Source: Lautropia sp. SCN 69-89 (lineage in GTDB: Bacteria; Pseudomonadota; Gammaproteobacteria; Burkholderiales; Burkholderiaceae_E). Taken from it: 64,000 nucleotides of DNA. The stretch spans positions 1 to 64,000 of the forward strand of contig MEED01000013.1 of assembly GCA_001724855.1 (NCBI GenBank), in the 5' to 3' direction. The notes beneath the pieces are model-generated. The model was not told where the DNA came from. It did no database searches and was given only the letters and a program-made list of their open reading frames with translations. Below are positions 52,842 through 61,840 of the stretch, piece by piece (the stretch's first letter is position 1; each line of letters starts with the position of its first letter). Made by a program: the position numbers and the translations under genes.

Positions 52842-54301
52842 GCGCCGGCGCGGCCGAGGTCGACCGCGGGCAGAGTCACGACGAAGCGGGCGCCGCCCGT
52901 GAAGTCGCCGTCATAGGCGATGAAGCCGCCGCGCCGCGTGACGATCGCGTTGGAGATCGGCAGGCCCAGCCCGGTGCCCTGTCCGACGGTCTTGGTCGTG
53001 AAGAACGGATCGAAGAGCCGGCTGCGCAGTTCGGTGGGCACGCCGGGTCCGTTGTCGGACACGCTGATGCACACGTTCGAAGCTTCCTTCCAGGTGCGCA
53101 CCACGATCAGCGGATCCGGCACCTTGTCGAGCGCGTGGATCGCGTTGACGATCAGGTTGGTGAGGACGATGTCGAGCTGGCCGCACCCTCCCTCCGCGAC
53201 CAGCTCGCCGGGAGCGAGGTCCGCACGCGCCTCGATCTGGTAGCGCCTGAGGCGGCAATCGACGAAGGTCTCGACCAGTTCGCGCACCAGCTGGTTGACG
53301 TCGCAGGTCTCGTCGCTGCACCCGTCCTTGCGCGCGTAGCCGAGCAGCTGGTGAACCACCTGCGAGCATCGCCGGGTCTCCTCGGCGATGATGCGCGAGT
53401 ACTCGGCCAGCTTGGGCTGGCCTTCGGCGCCGCGTTCGAGCAGCTGCGCATAGCCGAGCACGTTGCCCAGCGGCGTGTTGAGCTCGTGGGCGACCCCGGC
53501 AGCCAGCTGCCCCATCGCGACGAGTTTCTCGCGCATCGCCACGGTTTCCATCAGCGACCGGTGCTCGGTGATGTCCTGCAGCGTCAGCACGCTGCCCATG
53601 TCGTTTTCGTGGTCGCTGTAGAACGCAAGGTTCAGCGCGATGTAGCGCGTCTTGCCGCCGAGCTTGAGGCCGACTTCGTGGTTGCGAACCACGTACTTGT
53701 AGAGGAATGCGTCGCGCAGCACTTCGCGGTCGCGCTCGTGCAGGTCGAGCAGGTCGAACAGGTTCTGCCCGACCAGCTGCCCGGTCTCGACGCCGAACAG
53801 CGCGTCGGCCTGGCGGTTCGCGATGCTCACGCGCAGGTCGTCGCCGATGCTCAGCAGCCCGACCGGCAGGCTCTGCAGGATCGTGTTGATGCGGTTGCGC
53901 TCGTCGAGAAAGCGCCCCTGGCACTCGACCACGCTCTGGAACGTGAGCCCGACCCTCGACACCGTGGTGTTGTACTCGGGGATCAGCCGGCCCGCGAGGG
54001 TGCCGGCGTGGGGCTCGATCGGCAGAGGCTCGAAGCGGCCTTCGGCGGCGAGGCGGATGCCGCGCCCCAGCTCCCTGACCGCGGCCAATTCGGCCGCGAC
54101 CCACGCGACAAGCCAGCCCGGCACAGCCGCGAGCGCCGTGCCGAGCGCCCACGCGGAGCGGTCGTCGTGCCAGAGCGCGCCGACCGCCGCATAGGCGAGC
54201 GAGGCCAGCACGGCCCCGCCGAACGGCTTCCAGCGGCCCCGAAGCGCGAGAAAGGCAGGCGCAGTTCCACCCGATGCGCCCGCGATCGGCAGCGATGCCA
54301 T
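52838..54301 (-). CDS. Membrane-bound PAS-domain sensor histidine kinase
   Basis: 487-residue kinase. Two hydrophobic segments lie at about residues 28-45 and 52-72 with only a short loop between, so the sensor is probably within or under the membrane. A PAS domain follows at about 135-240 (VGLLSIGDDLRVSIANRQADALFG). The H-box has His272 in AAGVAHELNTPLGN; ATPase boxes are NLIVNAIHAL, DNGPGVP and GTGLGLPISNAI. It phosphorylates the adjacent NtrC-type regulator. It begins 68 bases downstream of the porin, so porin, kinase and regulator may be one unit. Confidence 0.93.
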
Positions 54302-54369
54302 GTCGACCCCTCGCGACCCGATCCCGGCCGCCGGAGGGGGCGGCGCGCGCCCCCGGGCAGGATCAGAAA

Positions 54370-55548
54370 TCAGAAGATGAACTGCAAGCCCAAGGTCAGC
54401 TGATTATAGTCGCGCAGCGAGCGCACCGAGGGGTCGGGCGTGCCGAACTTCACCTTCGCATACTCGAGGCTCACCTTGAGTTTCTGCCCGTCGAGATACC
54501 AGTTCGCGCCGAGGCTGTTCCACTTCTGGTCGTAGTACTCGGCGTTGCCGACCTTCGCGCCGTAGTCGGAATTCTCGTGGCGCGCGAAGAACTGCAGGCG
54601 CCCCGGGCCGACCTTGCCCGGCAGCATGTAGCCGGCCTTCAGGTAGAAGCCCTTCAGGTCGCTGTTGACCGGGAGGTCGGGATCGGGCGACTGGTTGAAC
54701 GCGCCGCCGGTGTCGTACTTGAACGCGGCTCCCGACACGGTGTAGACGCCGCTGCGCGCCGGGTACTCCATGAACGCGTCGACCGTCCAGGCCTTGTAGT
54801 CCTTGATGTCGCGGCGAAGCAGCCAGTCGCCGTAGGCGACGTTCGACTGCGTGTCGTACGCGGCGCCGATCGTCAGCACTTTCGCGGTGCCCAGATAGGT
54901 GCCGAGGTACCCGTAGTTCGACTCGGGATCCCAGAAGCTGTAGTGAACCCGCGCAGTCAGCCGCGGGTCTTTCTTCGGCACGTACGTGCCTTCGCGCCCG
55001 TCGGCCACCATGAAGCGGTACTGCAGGCGGGCGTCGAGCAGGTTGCCCCAGATCGCAAGCCCCGTGTCGCGGCTGCCGCCGAACGGCGTGTACGACAGTA
55101 CCTCGGCCCGGTCCATCGTGAGCGGCTCGAGACAGGCCTCGAGGTTCTCGCGCGAGAAGGTGTTCTTGAACCGGCCGACGATGAAGCGCAGGTCGTCCCG
55201 GTAGTCGAGCGTCACGTAGGCGTCGCGATAGTAGACGCTCTTGTTGTCCTGGCCGTAGCGGCTGTCGTTGCCGGCCTCGAGCTGCGCGTAGAAGCCGACG
55301 TAGTCGTTGTACTGGCCGGAGAAGGTGAGCCGGTTGCGGCGCAGGAACGCGTCGGTGGACGAGCCCGTGTTCGTGTCCGAGGTGAAGCTGCGGTGCTGCA
55401 TCCACCCCTGCAGCGCATAGCTGATCGTGAGCGAGCCCTGGTCGCCGAACTGGATCGTCGGGCCGGCGAGGGCCGACAGCGGCAGCGCGCCGGCGACGAG
55501 CGCGGCGCACCACGCGCCGCGGACGGACATCCTGGTGGGTTTCTTCAT
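54370..55548 (-). CDS. OprO/OprP-like outer-membrane porin
   Basis: 392-residue beta-barrel protein. The start at 55548 gives a signal peptide (MKKPTRMSVRGAWCAALVAGALPLSALA); the mature part begins with PTIQFGDQGSLTISYALQGW, has alternating aromatic/polar strands, and ends in phenylalanine (LTLGLQFIF), the usual barrel end signal. It resembles phosphate-selective porin-type channels, the class of ExtI of Geobacter. It starts two bases before the tri-haem cytochrome ends. It may form the outer-membrane pore or the frame of an electron conduit. Confidence 0.88.
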   Translation of the reverse strand: MKKPTRMSVRGAWCAALVAGALPLSALAGPTIQFGDQGSLTISYALQGWMQHRSFTSDTNTGSSTDAFLRRNRLTFSGQYNDYVGFYAQLEAGNDSRYGQDNKSVYYRDAYVTLDYRDDLRFIVGRFKNTFSRENLEACLEPLTMDRAEVLSYTPFGGSRDTGLAIWGNLLDARLQYRFMVADGREGTYVPKKDPRLTARVHYSFWDPESNYGYLGTYLGTAKVLTIGAAYDTQSNVAYGDWLLRRDIKDYKAWTVDAFMEYPARSGVYTVSGAAFKYDTGGAFNQSPDPDLPVNSDLKGFYLKAGYMLPGKVGPGRLQFFARHENSDYGAKVGNAEYYDQKWNSLGANWYLDGQKLKVSLEYAKVKFGTPDPSVRSLRDYNQLTLGLQFIF

Positions 55549-55549
55549 C

Positions 55550-56062
55550 TCACTTCGCTCCGGCAGTTGCGGCGTAGGCGCCCTGGACCTTCGACAGGTC
55601 GCTGGCATGGCAGCCGGCGCACGAGCCGGCGGAATCGTCGCGCGGTCTGGCGACCATCTTCGAGTGCGCGATGTCCTCTTTCATGATCCTGGGGTTGCCC
55701 TTGTGACAGCCGGCACACGAGTTGTTCACCTTCGAGTGCTGCGCGTGCCAGGGCGATTTCTTCGCATCCATGTCGGGCGCCTTCGCCCGCGTGCCGTTGT
55801 GGCACTTGAAGCAGCTCGATGCGCCCAGCCCGCATGCGTTGGCCAGCGGAATCGGCGACACCTTCGAGGCGCTGTCGGCCAGCGCGGACACCGCCTCGGC
55901 GCCCCAACCGGCGGACGCGCGCGCGTCAGTTTCGTCGAGGTGTCCGGTGCCCAGGCCGGCCAGCAGCGCCATGCCGATCGCCAGCGCGGACAGCAGCCCG
56001 CTGCGCCAGGCCCATGTCCTCCAGCCTGCCCTCCAGCCTTTCTCAGGGTGCCCGTGTCTCAT
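55550..56062 (-). CDS. Tri-haem c-type cytochrome
   Basis: 170-residue protein with three CxxCH haem-binding motifs in the C-terminal half (CFKCH, CAGCH, CAGCH), plus free histidines such as WHAQHSK and IAHSKM suitable as sixth ligands. One hydrophobic segment near residues 22-40 (LLSALAIGMALLAGLG) is a signal anchor or signal peptide. The start at 56062 has GGGAGGG upstream and overlaps the preceding gene as ATGA. Likely a periplasmic electron carrier between inner membrane and the porin/cytochrome complex. Confidence 0.9.
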   Translation of the reverse strand: MRHGHPEKGWRAGWRTWAWRSGLLSALAIGMALLAGLGTGHLDETDARASAGWGAEAVSALADSASKVSPIPLANACGLGASSCFKCHNGTRAKAPDMDAKKSPWHAQHSKVNNSCAGCHKGNPRIMKEDIAHSKMVARPRDDSAGSCAGCHASDLSKVQGAYAATAGAK

Positions 56063-56337
56063 TTGCCCTCCTCCCTCTGTTGATCCTGCCGTCCGGCGCC
56101 CTGCCCCGCGGTGGCGGATCCGCTGCCCGGTGCGGGCCTGTCGGCCGCCTGCTGTTGCGATCCGGCGCCGAAACGCGCCTCCCAGGCCTTGCGGATCTCG
56201 TTCTCGCCCAGGCCCGATTCGCAGGCGCAGACGGGCCCGCGCGAGCGGTATTTCAGGCGCGGCGGATCCGCAGCGGCCTGTGCAACCGCCGCCGCGAGCA
56301 GCCATACGAGCGCGAACGAAACTCGAATCGAAGTCAT
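56059..56337 (-). CDS. Small secreted protein of unknown function
   Basis: 92-residue protein I do not recognise. It has a signal peptide (MTSIRVSFALVWLLAAAVAQAAA), then a short region with two cysteines (GPVCACESGLGENEIRKAWEARF) and a Gln/Gly/Ala-rich tail. The start at 56337 is chosen for the signal peptide; an earlier start at 56397 would cover the sigma-54 promoter. It is the first gene after that promoter and precedes the tri-haem cytochrome, so it may be part of the conduit. The CAC pair could bind a metal or form a disulfide. Confidence 0.75.
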   Translation of the reverse strand: MTSIRVSFALVWLLAAAVAQAAADPPRLKYRSRGPVCACESGLGENEIRKAWEARFGAGSQQQAADRPAPGSGSATAGQGAGRQDQQREEGK

Positions 56338-56377
56338 GGTTCCGCGATGCACGAAGCGTCGTGCCGATCGTGTTGAA

Positions 56378-56393
56378 CGCACACACCGTGCCA
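56378..56393 (-). promoter_or_regulatory. Sigma-54 (-24/-12) promoter for the cytochrome/porin/kinase unit
   Basis: On the minus strand it reads TGGCACGGTGTGTGCG: the -24 element GGCACG is perfect and the -12 element has GTGC where TTGC is consensus, with the exact GG-to-GC spacing. It lies 41 bases ahead of the 56337 start, giving a leader of about 30 bases. Preceding bases extend the match to GCTGGCACG, identical to the promoter at 62200. Confidence 0.75.
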
Positions 56394-56479
56394 GCATCGG
56401 TCTCTCGCGAAATCAATGGGTTATCGGACGCTGCGGCTGCGCGCCGAATTGCAGCGCGCGAGTTCGCCGAAGCAATCTT

Positions 56480-57718
56480 TCAATTTGCAATAGGAGCAGC
56501 GGCGGCCGGCGGCGGGGCGACGATGCGGGCCAGGTCGTACTCGGCCGACAGTACGTCGGCGAGTGCCTGGCGCAGGTGGGGGACAGCCTGTGGAGGCAAC
56601 TGCGCGTCGCGCGCGAGATGTTCGCGATACATCCGCTCGTAGTGCTCGCCGGGTCTCACGCGCACCACGAGTTCGACTTTCCACCCGCCGGCGCGGGGAG
56701 CGGCGAACGGCACCGCGAACTCGCGCGACTCGCCGGCTGGAATGCGCGTGTCCTCGATCTCGCGAACGAGTTGCGTATCGACCGTCCAGCCGATCACGTG
56801 GCGCCCGAGCGTCCGCGTCGAACCGTCGGCATCGCGGCGCAGGAATTCGAGTTCGACCTTCGGCACCATGTACGTGGGGAAGTGGTGGCCCGCGCCGACG
56901 TTGCGCACCCGGGCGCGCGCTTCGTAGCGCCCTTCGCCCAGCGCGAGCACTTCGAGGCCGAGGTCGACGGCGCTGCGCGTGGTGCCGGGGTCGTGGATGC
57001 CGCGCCACGAATGCTGTCGGTCCTGCATGTGGCACGACTGGCAGCTGCGGTTCGGCGCCATCGGACTCGCGGCCCACTGGTTCCAGGTGTCCTCGAAGAG
57101 CTTGCCCTCGACGCTCGGCCCATCCGGCGGAAACTGGTGGCAGTGCGCGCAGAAGCGGCTGTCCTGGAACGCCGCCGACGCGGTGAAGCCTCCATGCGCG
57201 GTACCGCGCTCGGCGTCGGGCCGCGCCGGCGGGCCGAAGCGACGGTGGTCGCGCACGTGGCAGGCGGCGCAGACCAGGCCCTGGTGACCGAGATCCGGGC
57301 CGACGTAGCCGGGCGGCGGCAATGGCGGCGCAGCCTGCCATTCGTGCTCGATCGCGAGCAGCGCCTTCTGTTCGGCCAATGGGGCGTGGCAGCGAAAGCA
57401 TCGATTCGCCTGCGCCTGGTCCATGAGCCTGAGCTGCCAGAGCAGCCCCGGACCGACGGTGCGGCTGTGCAGGCTGCCGCGCCACGCCTCGTACTGCTGT
57501 ACATGACACTGGCCGCAGGCCTGCGGCGACAGCGACGCCTCGAGAACCGAAAAGCCGGCGGGCGGAGGCCCCTGTGGAGGAAGAGGCTCCGCCCAGTGCC
57601 GGTCGAGGAAGGATTCGACCGATGGCGCCGCCGGACGCTGGCCGCAGCCGGCCGACAGCGCGACTGCGACGAGCAACAGCGACAGCGCCGCGCGTCGCGC
57701 GCGGGCCGGCCGCCTCAC
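56480..57718 (-). CDS. Penta-haem c-type cytochrome lipoprotein
   Basis: About 412 residues with a lipoprotein signal peptide (LLLVAVALSAGCGQRP, lipobox LSAGC) and five CxxCH motifs in the first 250 residues: CGQCH, CFRCH, CAACH, CAHCH, CQSCH. The second half is a beta-rich domain with HHFPTYMVPKVELEFL. Start taken as GTG 57718 just after the rhodanese stop; there is no obvious ribosome site. Lipid anchoring would place it at the outer membrane, so it may link the porin and rhodanese protein. It resembles cytochrome c554-like proteins. A 142-base spacer follows it. Confidence 0.85.
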   Translation of the reverse strand: MRRPARARRAALSLLLVAVALSAGCGQRPAAPSVESFLDRHWAEPLPPQGPPPAGFSVLEASLSPQACGQCHVQQYEAWRGSLHSRTVGPGLLWQLRLMDQAQANRCFRCHAPLAEQKALLAIEHEWQAAPPLPPPGYVGPDLGHQGLVCAACHVRDHRRFGPPARPDAERGTAHGGFTASAAFQDSRFCAHCHQFPPDGPSVEGKLFEDTWNQWAASPMAPNRSCQSCHMQDRQHSWRGIHDPGTTRSAVDLGLEVLALGEGRYEARARVRNVGAGHHFPTYMVPKVELEFLRRDADGSTRTLGRHVIGWTVDTQLVREIEDTRIPAGESREFAVPFAAPRAGGWKVELVVRVRPGEHYERMYREHLARDAQLPPQAVPHLRQALADVLSAEYDLARIVAPPPAAAAPIAN

Positions 57719-57737
57719 TGCGACCGGCCCGCGCGCA

Positions 57738-59228
57738 TCAACCGCCGCAGGGGTTCGCCGGAGCACCCGACCCGCCCGGACGGCCGGCGGCCGGCGACTC
57801 GCCCGTCTTGTAGGCCGTGTCGGCCCGCACGATCGCGTCGGCCGAGCGGGCATAGGCGTTGGTGATGGTGCGCGGCGCCACCAGCGCACTGTCGTTCGCC
57901 GCGCGGTAGAACGACCGGACGTCGGTGCGCCATGGCGAGTCGGCCGGCAACAGGAAGTTGCCGTTGCGGTCCTTGATGTTGGAGAGAGAATTCCATTCGA
58001 CCATCGCGCCGTCGTAGAAGCGCGTCGGAAGGCCGAGGATCGCGGCGCTGGCGACGCCGGTGATCATCGCGCGGAAGGTGGTTTCGCAATAGGTGTAGAT
58101 CGTATCACCGGGCTGATAGGCGTTGCCCTTGCCGACGAGCCGGTAGCTTCCGTCGATGAACCCGTACCCCTTCGCGTCGGTCTCGCCTTCGAGGTAGGCC
58201 CTCAGTTCGGCCTTGGGCTTCCAGCTGTTCCCCTTCGTGCTGTCGAGCAGGTTGGTGTAGTTCAGCTGCAGCGAACCCCACGGGTGCCCCTGGCGCGAGC
58301 CGTTGTTCTGGAACTTCTTCATGAAGTCGTACGACACGCCTGCCGTGCAATACGGCACGCCCGCGGTGAGCGAGGTGCAGTTCGCGACGCTGGCGTCGGT
58401 GCCCTCGAGGAACTCGCCCGCGCTGAACTGGCCGGCGTCGCGCGCGTCCCAGATGAAGACGCCGTCGGTGCGCTGGTTCAGGTCGCTGGCCGGCAGGATC
58501 TTCAGCATGTCCGCGAAGGTGGCCTGCAGCCGGGTGTTGTCCACCGGCAGCTGCTTCACCGACATCGTGCCGCTGTTCGGCGCCGTGTTCGCGGCCGCCT
58601 GGAAGTAGCTGGTGGACGGCAGCAGCGCGCCGCCGGTGCCGTTCCACTGGTTGCTTCCGTTGAGCAGTGCGAGATTCGCCTTGTCGACACCCCAGTAGCG
58701 CAGCGTGTACCAGCAGCGGCCCTGGGTCATCACGTTGCTCGGGCTCGATGCGCCCTGGGCGCAGACGATCATGTCGTTGCGCGGGTCGATGTTGTATTTC
58801 TTCAGCAGCGCATCCACGCTCGGCCCGTCGAGCACCATCTGGATCGTCTCGATGACGCCGTTGCTGCGTACCTGGGTCCAGCCACCTTCGAGGTAGGTGA
58901 ACACGTTCTTGCTGTCGGACTTCAGGTACTCGTAGCCGGCCGGGCCCCCCGTGACCTGCAGGATCACCAGCTTGCCGGTGATGCCGGCCGGCCGATTCGC
59001 GGGCCAGTCGTCGATCCAGCGCTTCAGCGTCGCGCCCGAGATCACGCCGTTGACGTTGTCGTCGTAGCTGTCGGCGGACTCCTGCGCGATCTGCGCCGGC
59101 GAGTTCACCGTCAGCTTGGTCGCCAAGGCGCTCGTGTCCTCGCCACCGCCGCCACCGCATCCCTGCAGGCCCAGCACGAGGCCCAGCACGGCCGCCCCGC
59201 CCAGTTTCGTCATCGTTCGCGTCCTCAT
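57738..59228 (-). CDS. Double-rhodanese lipoprotein (ExtH-like)
   Basis: 496-residue lipoprotein: signal LGLVLGLQGCGGGGGED (lipobox LQGC at about residue 24), then two rhodanese-type domains. The first has a putative active loop MIVCAQGASSP with Cys at about 156, the second YCETTFR with Cys at about 381 and the segment GLPTRFYDGAMVEW after it. The start at 59228 has GAGGAGGG upstream. Rhodanese lipoproteins beside a porin and multihaem cytochromes occur as ExtH in Geobacter. It may hold sulfur or selenium as persulfide during oxyanion or sulfur reduction. Transfer of sulfur from thiosulfate is the family's classic activity. Confidence 0.88.
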   Translation of the reverse strand: MRTRTMTKLGGAAVLGLVLGLQGCGGGGGEDTSALATKLTVNSPAQIAQESADSYDDNVNGVISGATLKRWIDDWPANRPAGITGKLVILQVTGGPAGYEYLKSDSKNVFTYLEGGWTQVRSNGVIETIQMVLDGPSVDALLKKYNIDPRNDMIVCAQGASSPSNVMTQGRCWYTLRYWGVDKANLALLNGSNQWNGTGGALLPSTSYFQAAANTAPNSGTMSVKQLPVDNTRLQATFADMLKILPASDLNQRTDGVFIWDARDAGQFSAGEFLEGTDASVANCTSLTAGVPYCTAGVSYDFMKKFQNNGSRQGHPWGSLQLNYTNLLDSTKGNSWKPKAELRAYLEGETDAKGYGFIDGSYRLVGKGNAYQPGDTIYTYCETTFRAMITGVASAAILGLPTRFYDGAMVEWNSLSNIKDRNGNFLLPADSPWRTDVRSFYRAANDSALVAPRTITNAYARSADAIVRADTAYKTGESPAAGRPGGSGAPANPCGG

Positions 59229-59283
59229 CCGGAGTCCCTCCTCGTAGTTCGTCCGTCGGCCGTCCGCCCCCGGCGCCGATCGA

Positions 59284-59493
59284 TCAGCCATCTGCCGGCG
59301 CCTTGAGCACGACCGGCATGAATCCCTCTTCCATTGCGTCGAGAAGCGCCGCGTAATCAGCCGACGGCGCGCCCGAGGGCGCAAGCTCGAGCTCGCGCAC
59401 CTGTGCCCCGGCATCGCGCAAGGCCTCGCCCAACCCGTCGACGGCGGGCACGCCCGCCGGCCTGACCAGAACGACCCGTTTCGCCGCGCTCAT
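59284..59493 (-). CDS. Small cytoplasmic protein, possible third DsrEFH-like subunit
   Basis: 69-residue protein, MSAAKRVVLVRPAGVP start, alternating beta-alpha pattern, no cysteine. The start at 59493 overlaps the preceding small gene as ATGA. I do not recognise it as a known family. Its coupling with two DsrE-like genes suggests a structural subunit of a TusBCD-like complex. The stop lies 55 bases before the rhodanese lipoprotein gene. Confidence 0.65.
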   Translation of the reverse strand: MSAAKRVVLVRPAGVPAVDGLGEALRDAGAQVRELELAPSGAPSADYAALLDAMEEGFMPVVLKAPADG

Positions 59494-59747
59494 ACGCAAT
59501 ACACCACGTCGCTATCGAGAATCCGGGCCGCGAGCTGTTTCACGCGGTCGGCGTCGGCCAGGCTGGAGAGGGGCACGTCGGCGAAGTCGAGCGCCTGCAG
59601 CTGCTCGTCGATCGCGGGCCCCGACGGCATCGCGCCCCAGACGGCCACTTCGATGCGGTCGTCGAGCAGCGTGAGGCCGGCGGCCATTCTCAGCGCCTCC
59701 GCCTTGTTGCGCGCTGCGACCATCAGGATGCGTTTCGGGTCCGTCAT
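59490..59747 (-). CDS. DsrE-family small sulfur-trafficking protein
   Basis: 85-residue protein with DsrE-like beginning MTDPKRILMVAARNKAEALRMAAGLTLLDD and a single cysteine at the end (SDVVYCV), the position where DsrH/TusB carries its cysteine. It is followed by a 69-residue partner and preceded by a larger DsrE-like protein. Three such genes in a row are the pattern of DsrEFH/TusBCD, which relay sulfur as persulfide in the cytoplasm. The similarity is low, so the assignment is moderate. Confidence 0.72.
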   Translation of the reverse strand: MTDPKRILMVAARNKAEALRMAAGLTLLDDRIEVAVWGAMPSGPAIDEQLQALDFADVPLSSLADADRVKQLAARILDSDVVYCV

Positions 59748-59757
59748 GCACTGCCTC

Positions 59758-60069
59758 TCAGAAGACCAGCACCTGGTCGCACAGGTGCGCGAGCTGCGCG
59801 TTCTGGTACTGGCCGCCGAACACGACAGGCCCCGCGAGCCCCTCGCGCCCGAAGCGCCCGGCTGCGTGGTGCTCGACGCTGTGCTCGCAGACCGTGACCG
59901 TGTCCGGGTGCGCGCGCGCGCGCTCCAGGAACCCGGCGTCGGCCAGCAGGTTCACGCCGGTGTCGGTGAGGAAGCACTGCACCTTCCAGCCGCGCGCGAT
60001 TGCGGCGTCGAGCAGCCCGCTCGCGTGCGCGGCGAACGCTTCGTCGGTGATCACGATCCCGAGCCGCAT
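59758..60069 (-). CDS. DsrE-family sulfur carrier protein
   Basis: 103-residue protein MRLGIVITDEAFAAHASGLLDAAIARGWKVQCFLTDTGVNLL, matching the DsrE/DsrF fold with the FLTDTGV region around residue 35. Cysteines in WKVQCFL, TVCEHS and HLCDQ could accept a persulfide. Three bases separate it from the TusA gene. It likely receives sulfur (or selenium) from TusA or the transporter and passes it on. Confidence 0.85.
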   Translation of the reverse strand: MRLGIVITDEAFAAHASGLLDAAIARGWKVQCFLTDTGVNLLADAGFLERARAHPDTVTVCEHSVEHHAAGRFGREGLAGPVVFGGQYQNAQLAHLCDQVLVF

Positions 60070-60072
60070 CGA

Positions 60073-60324
60073 TCAGGCCTTGCGGATCTTCCACGCGAAC
60101 GAGCCGCCTTCTTCGCTGCGTTCGATCAGCTCGTCGCCGTCGGTCTCGCACATCGCCATGATCGACTCGCCCGACGACGGGTTGTCGAACAGCAAGGTGA
60201 GTACGTCGCCGCTCGCCATCTTCTGCAGGGCCTTCTTCGTGTACATCTGCGGGTGCGGACAGGTGTAGCCGCAGACGTCGAGCTTCCACTCGTGCTCGCC
60301 GACCTGGTTGAACGTCATTGCCAT
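60073..60324 (-). CDS. tusA: TusA-family sulfur carrier
   Basis: 83-residue TusA/SirA protein with the conserved motif CGYTCPHPQMYTKKAL (CPxP cysteine persulfide site) near residue 22 and a C-terminal MCETDGDELIERSEEGGSFAWKIRK. Moves sulfur as a persulfide to downstream acceptors. It follows the YeeE/YedE gene and precedes the DsrE genes. The motif has His where Arg or Met is usual (CPHP). Confidence 0.9.
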   Translation of the reverse strand: MAMTFNQVGEHEWKLDVCGYTCPHPQMYTKKALQKMASGDVLTLLFDNPSSGESIMAMCETDGDELIERSEEGGSFAWKIRKA

Positions 60325-60360
60325 CGCCGATCTCCTTTTTCGTTCAGCAGGCGCGCGGCG

Positions 60361-61797
60361 TCAGAGCGCCGACGCCTCGTTGCGTGCCGCGCTCCATTCC
60401 ATCCACCAGGCGAACGCCTTGACGCCGAGCCAGGCGCCCGCGGCCATGCCGAGCAGGAACACCCAGCCGCTCGGGTCGCCGTTGGTGACCGTGGCGAAGA
60501 AGGCGCCGATGTTGCAGCCCATGCCGATGCGCGCGCCGATACCCATCAGCGTGCCGCCGGCGAGCGCGAAGATCGCCGACTCGAGGTTCGGGAACTTCCA
60601 CTTGAATTCGCGTCGCGCGAGGGCCATCGCCGCGGCGCCCAGGACGATGCCGATCGACATGAAGCCGGGCGCGTTCAGCAGCGGATTGGGCAGGCCGTTG
60701 TCGAGGCCGAAGAAGATGCTGTCGGTGCCCATCAGGCCGAGCTTGTTCAGAAGCCAGCCGCCCCACTGCGCTTCCTGCGTGGTGATGTACCAGTAGCCGG
60801 GATCGAACACCGTCTCCTGGATCGACAGGCCGTGGGTGTAGCCCATCGCGGCGAGCAGTTCGCCGAAATTGAAGATGCCGTAGTGGTTGCGCAGCGCGCC
60901 GGTGACCCACATGTGAAGGCCGGCGAGCACGCCCAGCCCGATGCCCGCGATCGCGGTGTTCTTCGATGAAGTGAACATCGACCAGATGCCGGCCAGCTCG
61001 TCGGCGAACGACGGCGCGGTCTTCTTCGCGCGCCGCATGTAGCCCTTGCGGTAGTAGCGCAGGTAGAGCACGAGCAGGATCACGGTCACCGGGACGAACG
61101 CGGTAAGCAGCGTGTTGGCCAGCAGGATGCCTGCCGGGGTGCCTCCGACGCCCAGCGCGTCGGCAGTGGTCGTGCCCTTCAGGTCCCAGATGTGGCCCGC
61201 GGTGAAGAGGTCGAACCAGCCGCGGGTCACGCTCAGTTCGGCGGGCATGTCCTTCGCGGCCGCCGACGCCACCCACGAGGACGGAACCAGCGCGTCCCAC
61301 CAGCCGCTCGCGCTCACGACGATCGCCTGCGAGAACGAGATCGCCACGATGACGAGCATCGCGTTCATGTTGCCTTCGCCGGCCTTGTACAGCGACCCGG
61401 ACGCGCAGCCTCCGGTGAAGACGATCCCGAATCCGAAGATCGCGCCGCCGACGAGCACGTGCCAGCCGAGCACGTTCGGATGGAAGGTGCTGAACCCGCT
61501 GAGCGTCACGATCGCGGCGACCGTCGCGTACAGCGCGACCGCGATCATCATGCCGACGGCCATCCGCGGCACGCCCACCGCGAACAGGTCGCGCACCGCC
61601 GAGGCCATGCAGAAGCGGCCGTACTGGAGCAGCGCCCCGTAGGCCAGGCCGAACCACGCGTAGACGAGCAGGTAGACGAAGCGCGTGTCGATCGACAGCG
61701 CCCACACCGAACCGAGCGCCACCAGCGCCACCACGCCGAGCGCCCGCCGATTCGCGCGCTGCTGAACCACTGCCGCGGCCTCCGTCTGCATCTTCAC
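60361..61797 (-). CDS. YeeE/YedE-family sulfur-compound transporter
   Basis: 478-residue inner-membrane protein with about ten hydrophobic segments. The family cysteines are in GGCASGSLYKAGEGN near residue 118 and GMGCNIGAFFATVTNGDPSGW near 440, the two positions equal to the TsuA thiosulfate pathway. It lies between the two TusA-type genes, the usual neighbourhood of YeeE/YedE. It probably imports thiosulfate, or a related sulfur or selenium species, for the carrier proteins. Confidence 0.92.
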   Translation of the reverse strand: MKMQTEAAAVVQQRANRRALGVVALVALGSVWALSIDTRFVYLLVYAWFGLAYGALLQYGRFCMASAVRDLFAVGVPRMAVGMMIAVALYATVAAIVTLSGFSTFHPNVLGWHVLVGGAIFGFGIVFTGGCASGSLYKAGEGNMNAMLVIVAISFSQAIVVSASGWWDALVPSSWVASAAAKDMPAELSVTRGWFDLFTAGHIWDLKGTTTADALGVGGTPAGILLANTLLTAFVPVTVILLVLYLRYYRKGYMRRAKKTAPSFADELAGIWSMFTSSKNTAIAGIGLGVLAGLHMWVTGALRNHYGIFNFGELLAAMGYTHGLSIQETVFDPGYWYITTQEAQWGGWLLNKLGLMGTDSIFFGLDNGLPNPLLNAPGFMSIGIVLGAAAMALARREFKWKFPNLESAIFALAGGTLMGIGARIGMGCNIGAFFATVTNGDPSGWVFLLGMAAGAWLGVKAFAWWMEWSAARNEASAL

Positions 61798-61840
61798 CCC
61801 GCTCTCTCCCAGTGCCTGCCCATGCCGCGCCCGCCCGCGC

